The position numbers and the translations under genes were made by a program. Below the pieces are notes generated by a model. The model was not told where the DNA came from and searched no databases. It saw only the letters and a program-made list of their open reading frames with translations. DNA of 64,000 nucleotides from GCA-003244245 sp050699715 (GTDB lineage Bacteria; Actinomycetota; Actinomycetes; Mycobacteriales; Pseudonocardiaceae): NCBI GenBank assembly GCA_050699715.1, contig JBOHFR010000004.1, forward strand, positions 1-64,000, read 5' to 3'. Positions 26,319 through 34,433 of the stretch are shown one piece after another (the first letter of the stretch is position 1; every line of letters starts with the position of its first letter).

Positions 26319-27130
26319 TAACGCGCCAGCTCCCCCCTCCCGCCGAGACCCACTCGCGTGACTCGCGCCAGCAGCCCCGCCTGTGCCTGGAGGGGAACGC
26401 GGTCCAGCGCGCCCTGGTCAAGCTCTACCCGGAATCCCGCTGGCCCCAGCAGCCGGACCCGCACGTCGCGCACCGGAACCTGATGGTCGGCGAGGTACTC
26501 GCTGACGGCCAGCTCGGCCCGCTCGACCAACGCCAGCACCTCGACGCTCACCGGTACCCCGACCGCGATCCGGGAGGCCAGGCACGGGGTACTCGGCTTG
26601 TCCCACACCGTCAGATTCCAGTGCGCCGCCAGCAAGCGCACGATCTCCTTGGTAGCGCCCACCTCGGCGAGCGGCTCGCACACCCCGAGCTCTCCCGCCG
26701 CCCGCAGGCCCGGGCGGTGCGAGGCGCGCCGGTCATCAAGGTGCGTGCCGGTAGCGACGTGAGCAAACCCGCGCCGCTGCGCGAGACCGCACACCGCGGC
26801 GAGCACGGTGCGCTTACAGAAGTAGCAACGGTCGCCAGCATTGGCTCGGTAGCCCGGGTCGGTGTGCTCATCAGTGCGCAGCACCACCAGTTCCACCCCG
26901 ATCTGCCCGGCGACCCGCTGAGCAGCCTCGAGCTCGGCGCGGGGCAGGCTGGGCGAGTCGGCGATGGCGCCCAGCACGGCATTAGCGCCCAACGCGCGCA
27001 GCGCCGCAGCCAGCACCACTGCGGAGTCGACTCCGCCCGAGAAGGCCACCACCAGAGCGCCCAGCCGTCCCAACCGGTCGAGCAGGGCCGCCGCGACAGA
27101 GGTGGTACTGACGAGATCCGCACTGTGCAT
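26294..27130 (-). CDS. larE: LarE, ATP-dependent sacrificial sulfur transferase for nickel-pincer cofactor
   Basis: The 278-residue N-type PP-loop ATPase has SGGVDS at 31-36, RCYFCKR (Cys102, Cys105) and PSTPCLASR (Cys183). LarE adenylates the carboxylates of pyridinium-3,5-biscarboxylate mononucleotide and inserts sulfur, either from a sacrificial cysteine in the CLxSR region or through a [4Fe-4S] cluster in cluster-bearing members. I cannot tell which applies here. ATG 27130 gives the standard N-terminus. It diverges from larB across 57 bp, so a shared promoter region is likely. Confidence 0.9.
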   Translation of the reverse strand: MHSADLVSTTSVAAALLDRLGRLGALVVAFSGGVDSAVVLAAALRALGANAVLGAIADSPSLPRAELEAAQRVAGQIGVELVVLRTDEHTDPGYRANAGDRCYFCKRTVLAAVCGLAQRRGFAHVATGTHLDDRRASHRPGLRAAGELGVCEPLAEVGATKEIVRLLAAHWNLTVWDKPSTPCLASRIAVGVPVSVEVLALVERAELAVSEYLADHQVPVRDVRVRLLGPAGFRVELDQGALDRVPLQAQAGLLARVTRVGLGGRGELARYHSGSLSG

Positions 27131-27187
27131 GGTCGACCATCCTCGCATGTCCGGGGCGCCACCGGAGCGCATGAGATAGTCGGCGCC
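27131..27187. promoter_or_regulatory. Divergent larE/larB intergenic region
   Basis: The 57 bp between the larE and larB starts must hold both promoters, or the start regions of both messages. GGTCGACC at 27131-27138 is a perfect 8-bp palindrome close to the larE start. I cannot identify a known operator. Confidence 0.35.
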
Positions 27188-27916
27188 GTGGTCGACTCTG
27201 CACCGCAACGCCAGCAGGACCCAGCCGGGACCGGTCATCGGATCGGCGAGGTAGGCGGTATCGCCCGCCTGGATCTGGACCGCGCCCGACGAACCGCCGT
27301 GCCCGAGGTCATCTTCGCCGGCGGCAAAACCGAGGAGCAGACGCTGCGGCTGCTGGCCGCACAGCGGCGCAACGAACCCAGGTTCCCCGCGCTGGCCACC
27401 CGGTGCCCGGACGGCGTGCTGCGCCGGGCGCCGAGCGCCTTCCCCACCGAGCCGGTCGTGGCCGACCCGGTCGGGCGGACCGTGATCGTCGGTGCGCTGC
27501 CTCCGGCCCGCGGGTTCGTCGCGGTGCTCACCGGAGGCACCTCGGACCTGCCAGTTGCGCACGAGGCGATCGCCACCTTGCAGGCGCTTGGCGCCGGGCA
27601 CCGGTTGATCGCCGATGTCGGGGTCGCGGGGCTGCACCGGTTGCTCGCGCACCTCGACGAGCTGTCCCGCGCCGACTGCGTGATCGCCATCGCCGGGATG
27701 GAGGGCACCCTGCCGGGAGTGGTGACCGGGCTGATCAGAGTGCCCGTGGTGGGGGTACCCACCAGCGTGGGCTATGGAGTAAGTGCGGGCGGGTACGTTG
27801 CTGCGGCGGCGATGCTCGCCTCCTGCGCGCCTGGGCTGCCGGTGGTCAACATCGACAACGGGTTCGGCGCGGCGGCCCACGCCGTCAAGATCGTCGCGCT
27901 GGTGCACGGTGGCTGA
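27188..27916 (+). CDS. larB: LarB, pyridinium-3,5-biscarboxylate mononucleotide synthase
   Basis: The GTG start gives 242 residues. The C-terminal two thirds is PurE-like: VAVLTGGTSDLPVAHEA, ADVGVAGLHRLL, CVIAIAGMEGTLPGVVTGL, VPTSVGYGVSAGG and VVNIDNGFGAA, all LarB hallmarks. The enzyme carboxylates nicotinic acid adenine dinucleotide at C5 and hydrolyses it, the first step of nickel-pincer nucleotide synthesis. It overlaps larC by 8 bp, so the two are translationally coupled. Confidence 0.92.
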   Translation: MVDSAPQRQQDPAGTGHRIGEVGGIARLDLDRARRTAVPEVIFAGGKTEEQTLRLLAAQRRNEPRFPALATRCPDGVLRRAPSAFPTEPVVADPVGRTVIVGALPPARGFVAVLTGGTSDLPVAHEAIATLQALGAGHRLIADVGVAGLHRLLAHLDELSRADCVIAIAGMEGTLPGVVTGLIRVPVVGVPTSVGYGVSAGGYVAAAAMLASCAPGLPVVNIDNGFGAAAHAVKIVALVHGG

Positions 27917-29219
27917 GCGCAGGGCGGCGTATCTGGACTGCACCGCGGGTGTGGCCGGTGACATGCTGCTCGGCGCGTTACTGGACGCCGGCGCTGACCT
28001 TGCCGCGGTGCGCGCCGCGGTCCGCTCGTTGGGAGTGCCCGGCTTGGACATCGAGGTCGAGCGGACCCGGCGCTGTGGGCTGCGCTGCGCGCGAGCCGTC
28101 GTCATCGCCCCAGCCGTCGGCCAACCCACCCGGGGGCTGGCCGAGGTGCTGGCCACCATCGAGGCCGCCCGACTGGGCACCGCAGCCGCCCGAGTGGCCG
28201 CCAGCACCTTCCGGCTCCTCGCCGATGCGGAGGCCGTGGTGCACGGCATCCCCACCGAGCTGGTGCATTTCCATGAGGTGGGAGCCGCCGACGCGCTGGC
28301 CGACGTGGTCGGCACCGCGGTCGCGGCCGAGCAGCTCGGCTTGCTCGCTGACGACGCGCTGCTGACGTGCTCGGCGCTGGCAGCCGGCAGCGGCACCGCG
28401 CGCAGCGCGCACGGCATGATCCCGATCCCGGCACCTGCCGTGCTGCGGATCGTGGCCGAGCATGGCCTGTCGCTGACCGGCGGGAGCTTGGCCGGGGAGC
28501 GCACCACACCTACCGGGGCGGCCCTGGTCGCGATCCTGGCCACGCCTGGCCCGCTGCCACCGATGACAGTCGAGGCGGTGGGCAGCGGTGCCGGACACCG
28601 GGACAGCCCGGAGCGACCCAACATCACCCGGCTGGTGATCGGCCTCCGTACCGAGTCAGGGCCGGGACCAGGCCCCACCGAGCCAGTCACCGTGGTGGAG
28701 ACCACCGTCGATGATCTCGATCCCGAGCTGTGGCCCGGAGTGCTGCTCGCCGTCCGGGCCGCCGGAGCGTGGGACTGCTGGACCACCGCCACCGTCGGTC
28801 GACACGGCAGGCCCGGGCAGGTGCTCACCGCGCTGTGCACCGAGCCGCTACGCCCGGCGGTCGTGGACGCGGTGTTCCGACACAGCACCACGCTCGGCGT
28901 GCGGTGGGCACTCTGGCAGCGCACCACACTGCCGAGGACCACGGTGCCGGTGCCGGTGGGGCCGCCCGGGGCGGAGCAGAAGATCACCGTCAAGGTCGCC
29001 GCCGGGCCGGGAGGCCAGCAGACCGCCAAGCCTGAGCTCGCCGATGCCGAACGAGTCGCCCAGGCACTAGGGTGGCCCGTTCGCCGGGTACGCGAGGCCG
29101 CCCTGTCGGCCTACCACCGCGACCATCCGGCTGGCGTGCCCGCAGCCCCGGGGCAGCCCCAAAACAGCCCCCAAAACAGCCCCCAAAACAGCCCCCAAAA
29201 CAGCAAGGTCGAGTCATGA
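27909..29219 (+). CDS. larC: LarC, nickel insertion protein of pincer cofactor
   Basis: 436 residues from GTG 27909. YLDCTAGVAGDMLLGALLD is the family N-terminus, HGIPTELVHFHEVGAADALADVVG the histidine-rich metal region, and TTVDDLDPELWPGVL the domain junction. LarC uses CTP to insert nickel into the thiocarboxylated nucleotide. In Lactobacillus plantarum larC is split and needs a programmed frameshift; here it is one continuous frame. The C-terminus carries a (P-Q-N-S) tail coded by a 12-bp tandem repeat. ATGA overlap couples it to the reductase gene. Confidence 0.92.
   Translation: MAERRAAYLDCTAGVAGDMLLGALLDAGADLAAVRAAVRSLGVPGLDIEVERTRRCGLRCARAVVIAPAVGQPTRGLAEVLATIEAARLGTAAARVAASTFRLLADAEAVVHGIPTELVHFHEVGAADALADVVGTAVAAEQLGLLADDALLTCSALAAGSGTARSAHGMIPIPAPAVLRIVAEHGLSLTGGSLAGERTTPTGAALVAILATPGPLPPMTVEAVGSGAGHRDSPERPNITRLVIGLRTESGPGPGPTEPVTVVETTVDDLDPELWPGVLLAVRAAGAWDCWTTATVGRHGRPGQVLTALCTEPLRPAVVDAVFRHSTTLGVRWALWQRTTLPRTTVPVPVGPPGAEQKITVKVAAGPGGQQTAKPELADAERVAQALGWPVRRVREAALSAYHRDHPAGVPAAPGQPQNSPQNSPQNSPQNSKVES
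29154..29204 (+). repeat. Tandem 12-bp repeat at the 3' end of larC
   Basis: Four units of CAGCCCCCAAAA (the first one base shorter) encode the repeated Q-N-S-P tail of LarC immediately before its stop and the start of the next gene. Slippage here would vary the tail length or shift the frame across the larC/reductase junction. Confidence 0.85.
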
Positions 29220-31579
29220 GCACCGCGCAGCTCGCCGGATCCCACGTACTGCTCACCGGCGCCACGGGGTTCCTGGGTCAGGCCACGTTGGAGCGGCTGC
29301 TGGCCAGCTATCCGGACACCCATGTCTCGGTGCTGATCCGGCCTCGTGGCGAGCGCGGCGCGGCCGACCGGCTCAGCGCGTTGCTCCGCAAGACTGTGTT
29401 CCGCCCGCTGAGTGAACGCCTCGGCGTGGACGAACTGGCGCGGGTGGTGCGCGAGCGGGTCACGGTCATTGAGGGCGACCTCGGCTCGGTCGCCCTGCCC
29501 GCCGACCTCGACGTCGTGATCCACGGTGCCTCGACAGTGTCCTTCGACCCCCCGGTCGACGAGGCCTTTCGCACCAATGTCTCGGGCGTGGCGACCCTCT
29601 ACGATGCGCTCGCCGGCTCACCGCACGTGGTGCACGTCTCCACCGCCTACGTCGCGGGTACCCGCAAGGGCGTCGTCGCTGAGGCGGCACTGGACCACGA
29701 CGTGGACTGGCAGCTCGAGCTGGACATGGCGCTGGCCGCCCGGGTCGAGGTGGAGCGGGACTCCCGGCGACCAGAGGTGCTCCGCCGCGCACTGGCCCAA
29801 GCAGACGGCCAGCATGCCAAAGCCGGACCGCAGTCCACCGCCGCCGACGCCGAACGGTTGCGTACCGAGTGGGTCACCCGCCGGCTGGTGGACTATGGCC
29901 GCACCCGAGCCCAGAGCCTGGGCTGGCCGGACGTCTACACGCTGACCAAGGCGCTGGGTGAGCGGGTCGCCGAGCAGCTGTGGGCGCACACCGGCCGACC
30001 GCTGTCGGTGGTCCGGCCCGCCATTGTGGAGAGCGCGCTGCGCCACCCGTACCCGGGGTGGATCGACGGCTTCAAGATGGCCGACCCACTGATCATCGCC
30101 TATGGCAGGGGGGTGCTGCGCGAGTTCCCTGGGCTGCCCGATTCCGTGCTCGACGTGATCCCGGTCGACCTGGTGGTCAACGCCATCCTCGCCGCCGCCG
30201 CCCGGCCTCCCACCACCGAGCCGGCATACCTGCACGTCAGCTCCGGAGCCAGTAACCCGCTGACCTTCCGAGACATGTACGCGCTGTGCCGGGAGTACTT
30301 CGACAACCACCCCATGCCCGACGGTGATCGCGGCCACATCAAACCACCGACCTGGCGGTTCCCCGGCAACCAGCAGGTGGAGCTGACGCTGCGCGCCGGG
30401 GAATGGGCCGCAGCGCTAGCGGAGCGGGTACTGCTGCGCTGGCCACCGTCGAAGCGGTCCCAAGGTTTGCTGACCAGCCTGGGCCGCCAGCAGCAGGACT
30501 TAGCGCAACTGCGGGAATACGCTGATCTCTACGGCGTCTACACCCGCGCCGAGGTGATCTACGACGACACTCGGCTGCGCGAGTTGCACGCCGCGTTGCC
30601 GGCCCAGCGGGCCACCGAGCACGGCTTCGACCCGACCGTCATCGACTGGCGGGCCTACCTGCAAGACGTGCACTGCCCGTCGATCACGGCCACGATCCGC
30701 CGAGCCGGGCAGCGGCGCGGACGTTCCACCGCCGGCCGTCCCGGATCAGCGTCCCAGCCCCAACCGATGTCGCAGGCTCAGCCGACATCGTCACTGTCGC
30801 TGCCCGAGCGCACCGACGTAGCCGCGGTGTTCGACCTGGAGGGCACCATCGTGAACTCCAACGTCGTCGAGTCCTACCTGTGGGCCCGGTTGGCGACGAC
30901 GCCCCGCTCCGGTTGGTTACGGGAGCTGGCCGACCTGGCCCGCTGCGCCCCCCGCTACCTCTACGCCGAGCGTCATGACCGCGGTGAGCTGTTGCGCGCC
31001 TTTCTGCGCCGCTACGCCGGCGTGCAGGCTGAGGAGCTGCGGGCGCTGGTCACCGAGGTGCTCGGCGACGCGCTGCTGCACCGGGTGATGCCCGAGGCCA
31101 TCCGGCAGATCCGCCGCCACCGCGCGGCCAGGCACCGAACCGTACTGATCACCGGCGCGATAGACCTGCATGTGGAGCCGCTATCAGTGCTGTTTGACGA
31201 GGTGGTGGCCAGCCGGATGCACGCGACAAACGGGGTGCTCACCGGATTTCTCGCCGCGCCGCCGCTGGTCGACGAGGCGCGCGCGGCGTGGCTGCGGCAG
31301 TATGCCCAGGGCCACGGCCTGCACCTGGACCGCTCCTACGCCTACGCTGACAGCTATTCCGACCGCCCGCTACTAGAAGCCGTCGGGCACCCGCATGCGG
31401 TCAACCCGGATTCCCAGCTTTTCCGGCACGCCCGGCGCCGCCGCTGGGTGGTGCATCGCTGGGGTGAGCACACCGGCGGGCTGCTGGAGGTGCTGCTCGA
31501 GGTCACCCGGGCCGATGCCAGGGTCGATGTCCGGGTCGGTCACGGTAGGCAAGACAGTAAGCAAGGAGGACCGCGGTGA
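29216..31579 (+). CDS. Fatty-acyl-reductase-like SDR fused to HAD-IB phosphatase
   Basis: 787 residues. Residues 1-340 are an extended SDR of the fatty acyl-CoA reductase type (NAD_binding_4): TGATGFLGQATLERLL, VIHGASTVSFD, and catalytic YTLTK (Y-x-x-x-K). Residues about 340-490 resemble the FAR C-terminal domain, ending GFDPTVIDWRAYLQD. After a Q/P/S-rich linker, a HAD-IB domain begins near 536 with VFDLEGTIVNSNVVESYLW (D-x-x-G-T). By family, the first part would reduce an acyl thioester to aldehyde or alcohol, and the second would remove a phosphate. Start and stop overlap its neighbours (ATGA, GTGA), placing it in the middle of the Lar operon. Confidence 0.8.
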   Translation: MSTAQLAGSHVLLTGATGFLGQATLERLLASYPDTHVSVLIRPRGERGAADRLSALLRKTVFRPLSERLGVDELARVVRERVTVIEGDLGSVALPADLDVVIHGASTVSFDPPVDEAFRTNVSGVATLYDALAGSPHVVHVSTAYVAGTRKGVVAEAALDHDVDWQLELDMALAARVEVERDSRRPEVLRRALAQADGQHAKAGPQSTAADAERLRTEWVTRRLVDYGRTRAQSLGWPDVYTLTKALGERVAEQLWAHTGRPLSVVRPAIVESALRHPYPGWIDGFKMADPLIIAYGRGVLREFPGLPDSVLDVIPVDLVVNAILAAAARPPTTEPAYLHVSSGASNPLTFRDMYALCREYFDNHPMPDGDRGHIKPPTWRFPGNQQVELTLRAGEWAAALAERVLLRWPPSKRSQGLLTSLGRQQQDLAQLREYADLYGVYTRAEVIYDDTRLRELHAALPAQRATEHGFDPTVIDWRAYLQDVHCPSITATIRRAGQRRGRSTAGRPGSASQPQPMSQAQPTSSLSLPERTDVAAVFDLEGTIVNSNVVESYLWARLATTPRSGWLRELADLARCAPRYLYAERHDRGELLRAFLRRYAGVQAEELRALVTEVLGDALLHRVMPEAIRQIRRHRAARHRTVLITGAIDLHVEPLSVLFDEVVASRMHATNGVLTGFLAAPPLVDEARAAWLRQYAQGHGLHLDRSYAYADSYSDRPLLEAVGHPHAVNPDSQLFRHARRRRWVVHRWGEHTGGLLEVLLEVTRADARVDVRVGHGRQDSKQGGPR

Positions 31580-32787
31580 GCCTGGCGCTGCAATATCACC
31601 GCTGCGCCGGACGCTACTTCGCCGCCCGCGCGGTCAGTGGCACCCGCGCTGGAGGGCGGCTGGCAGGTGCGCTGGCCAGCAATGTGGCGCCACTGCGGCT
31701 GGTCGAGCAGGCCGACCCCATACCGGCCGACGAGTCCTGGGTTCGGGTCGCGCCGATGCTGTCCGGGATCTGCGGCTCTGATCTCGGCCTGCTCACCGGC
31801 CGGTCCTCGCCCTACCTCGGGCCATTGACCTCGATGCCCTTCGTCCCCGGACACGAGGTGCTCGGGCACACCCTCGACGAGCTGCCCGGGCTGCCAAAGG
31901 GCAGCCGGGTAGTGATCGACCCGGTGCTGCGGTGCGCGCCGCGCGGCTTAGCGGCCTGCCCAGCTTGCCTCGCCGGACATACCAGCCGCTGCGACCACAT
32001 CACCGGCGGAGCGCTGGCCGCTGGGCTGCAGACCGGATTCTGCGCCGACACCGGGGGCGGCTGGAGTCGCCGGATGGTCGCGCATGCCAGCCAGCTGCAC
32101 CCAGTGCCGGACCCACTGCCCGACGAGATCGCGGTACTCGTGGAGCCGTTGGCGTGCGCGGTACACGCGGTGCGCCGGGTACCGATCAGTCCGGGTGCGT
32201 CGGTGCTGGTGATTGGCGCGGGCACGGTGGGGCTGCTTACTTTGCTCGCGCTGCGCAAGCTCACCGCAGCCGGTGAGGTGTATGTCATCGCTAAGCACTC
32301 CCACCAGGCCGAGCGGGCTCGCGAGCTGGGCGCCACCCAGGTCATCGGGACCGACAGCACCGCCAGGACGCTGCGCCGCAGCACCGGAGCCCTGCTGGTC
32401 GAGCCCGAGCTCGGCGAAGGTTACCTGCTCGGCGGGATGGACCTGGCCTTCGAGTGCACCGGAGGCTCGGCGGGCCTGAACACCGCGCTACGGTCGCTGC
32501 AGGCCGGGGGCACGGTGGTCGCATCGGGAATGCCCTCGGGCGGAGTGGATCTCACCCCGCTGTGGTATCGCGAGCTGCTCCTGGTCGGGGCGTACGCCTC
32601 GGCGGTAGGCGAGGAGCCCGGTCGGGGTGATTTCCCGGCGGCCATCGCACTGGCGGGTTCGGCGCCGCTGGATGGCTACGTTGACACGAGGTATCCGCTG
32701 GAACAGTGGCGTGCGGCGCTCGATCACGCTGCCGCAGCCGGCCGGCTGGGCACCATCAAGGTCGTCTTTGCTCCCGGCCGAGGTTAA
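31576..32787 (+). CDS. Zinc-dependent medium-chain alcohol dehydrogenase
   Basis: A 403-residue MDR protein. Catalytic-zinc residues appear in SGICGSDLG and PGHEVLGH, the structural-zinc lobe in CPACLAGHTSRC, and the NAD site in VLVIGAGTVGLL. LAFECTGGSAGLNTALRSL is typical of polyol and threonine dehydrogenase-like members. It starts within the stop of the reductase-HAD gene (GTGA), so it is cotranslated. It could oxidise or reduce the alcohol made or used by the neighbouring enzymes; the substrate is unknown. Confidence 0.8.
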   Translation: MSLALQYHRCAGRYFAARAVSGTRAGGRLAGALASNVAPLRLVEQADPIPADESWVRVAPMLSGICGSDLGLLTGRSSPYLGPLTSMPFVPGHEVLGHTLDELPGLPKGSRVVIDPVLRCAPRGLAACPACLAGHTSRCDHITGGALAAGLQTGFCADTGGGWSRRMVAHASQLHPVPDPLPDEIAVLVEPLACAVHAVRRVPISPGASVLVIGAGTVGLLTLLALRKLTAAGEVYVIAKHSHQAERARELGATQVIGTDSTARTLRRSTGALLVEPELGEGYLLGGMDLAFECTGGSAGLNTALRSLQAGGTVVASGMPSGGVDLTPLWYRELLLVGAYASAVGEEPGRGDFPAAIALAGSAPLDGYVDTRYPLEQWRAALDHAAAAGRLGTIKVVFAPGRG

Positions 32788-32848
32788 GCGGCGGTTGAGG
32801 CTACCAGACAAGCGCAGCGCCACAAGTCAAGTAAGGGCAGGAGAGAGT

Positions 32849-34423
32849 GTGGGCAGACCAGGTTTCGTGCTCGACGTCGACGAGCGGACTCCCCCGCTGC
32901 TGATGCACCAGGGTGAGGGGTTCCGGCTGGAGCGCCTCCCACTGGGCAGCCGGGTGATCTACCCGCCGGAGTCGCTGCCGGGCATCGTTGACCTCGAAGG
33001 CGCGATCCGTCATGCTCTGGCGCATCCGCACGGCTGCGACCCCTTGGCGCAGCTGCTGCGTCGCGGGATGCGGCTGACCATCGTCTTCGACGACCTGTCC
33101 CTGCCACTGCCGCCGATGCGCACTCCGGATGTCCGACAGCGGGTGATTGAGCAGGTTCTGGAGCTGGCCGCCGCCGCCGGGGTGGACGACGTCGAACTGA
33201 TCGCCGCCAACTCGCTGCACCGGCGGATGACCCCGGCGGAGCTCAAACGCACCGTCGGCGAGCGGGTGTTCCGCGCCTTTCACCCTGATCACCTGCGCAA
33301 TCACGACGCCGAGAACCCCGGCGATCTCGTGCACCTGGGCACCACGCCACACGGCGAGGACGTGGAGATCAACCGCCGGGCCGCCGAGAGTGACCTGATC
33401 GTCTACGTCAACATCACGCTGACCGCGATGAACGGCGGCTCGAAGTCGGTATCCGTGGGGTTGGCCAGCTACGCCAGCCTGCGCCACCACCACAATGTGC
33501 ACACGCTGCGGCATTCGCGCTCGTTCAACGATCCCCCGAACTCGGCGATGCACCAGTCCTACGACCGGATGGCCGACGTCATCGGCGGGCAGGTACCGGT
33601 GTTCACCATCGAGACCACGCTGAACAACGAGACGTTCCCCACCGCGCTGCGCTTCCTGACCCGTCGGGAGTGGGAGTGGAACCTCACCGACCAGGCCAGC
33701 TACCTGGCGGTGAAACGGAGCAACGACCTGGCCACCGCAAAGCTGCGGCGGCGGATCTGGCAGGCCACCGAGGCACCGTACGGCGTCACCGGGGTGCACG
33801 CTGGCACACCGAGCCAGGTGCACCCGCACACCCTGGCCGCGGTGCACCGCCAGCAGCTCACCGAGGTGCAGGGACAGGCCGATGTGGCGATTTTCGGCTT
33901 GCCCTACATCTGCCCGTACAACGTGAACTCCATCATGAATCCGATCCTGGTGATGTCACTGGGACTCGGCTACTTCTTCAATCTCTACCGGGGCAAGCCG
34001 ATCGTGCGCCCAGGCGGGGTGGCGATCTTCTACCACCCGATGCCGCACGAGTTCCACCCGGTGCACCACCCGAGCTACATCGACTTCTACGAGCTGCTCG
34101 CCGAGACCACCGACCCGGTGATGCTGGAGACGAAGTACGAAAAGCAGTTCGCCACCGATCCCTGGTACACCCACCTGTACCGGACGAGCTACGCCTACCA
34201 CGGCGTGCACCCGTTCTATATGTGGTATTGGGGTGCGCACGCGATGCAACACCTGAACGACGTGATCTTCGTCGGGGGGAACCGGGCGACCACCGCGCGG
34301 CTGGGCTTCCGCGCCGCATCCAGCCTGGCTGACGCGTTGGAGCTGGCGTCCGACACCGTGGGGGGCAATCCGCGGATCAGCTACTTGCACGCCCCGCCGA
34401 TGGTGCTGGCGGACGTGCGATGA
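32849..34423 (+). CDS. LarA-family nickel-pincer enzyme, divergent (lactate racemase homologue)
   Basis: 524 residues from GTG 32849 (after GGGCAGGAGAGA), about 100 longer than L. plantarum LarA. The family core is clear: DDLSLPLPPMRTPDVR, ANSLHRRMTPAELKRTVG, RNHDAENPGDLVHLGTTPHG and NGGSKSVSVGLAS. Counting from the cofactor lysine (Lys184 in LarA, here Lys199 of GGSKS), the nickel histidine His200 falls on His215 (RHHHN), and His108 matches His124. His174, the second acid/base, falls on Ile189, so a classical two-base racemisation is unlikely. The extra C-terminal 100 residues are rich in Tyr, His and Trp (HLYRTSYAYHGVHPFYMWYW). It probably uses the cofactor made by LarBCE on a different substrate. 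Confidence 0.85.
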   Translation: MGRPGFVLDVDERTPPLLMHQGEGFRLERLPLGSRVIYPPESLPGIVDLEGAIRHALAHPHGCDPLAQLLRRGMRLTIVFDDLSLPLPPMRTPDVRQRVIEQVLELAAAAGVDDVELIAANSLHRRMTPAELKRTVGERVFRAFHPDHLRNHDAENPGDLVHLGTTPHGEDVEINRRAAESDLIVYVNITLTAMNGGSKSVSVGLASYASLRHHHNVHTLRHSRSFNDPPNSAMHQSYDRMADVIGGQVPVFTIETTLNNETFPTALRFLTRREWEWNLTDQASYLAVKRSNDLATAKLRRRIWQATEAPYGVTGVHAGTPSQVHPHTLAAVHRQQLTEVQGQADVAIFGLPYICPYNVNSIMNPILVMSLGLGYFFNLYRGKPIVRPGGVAIFYHPMPHEFHPVHHPSYIDFYELLAETTDPVMLETKYEKQFATDPWYTHLYRTSYAYHGVHPFYMWYWGAHAMQHLNDVIFVGGNRATTARLGFRAASSLADALELASDTVGGNPRISYLHAPPMVLADVR

Positions 34424-34433
34424 GGGGCCTGAG

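Noticed and set aside
26315..27916. A 533-residue plus-strand frame covering larE and larB
   Set aside because: Only the part after 27188 is protein-like (LarB). The first 870 bases are antisense to larE, as often happens in high-GC DNA.
26294..29029. A 911-residue minus-strand frame
   Set aside because: Only 26294-27130 matches LarE. The upstream extension is antisense to larB/larC and serine/arginine-rich without domains.
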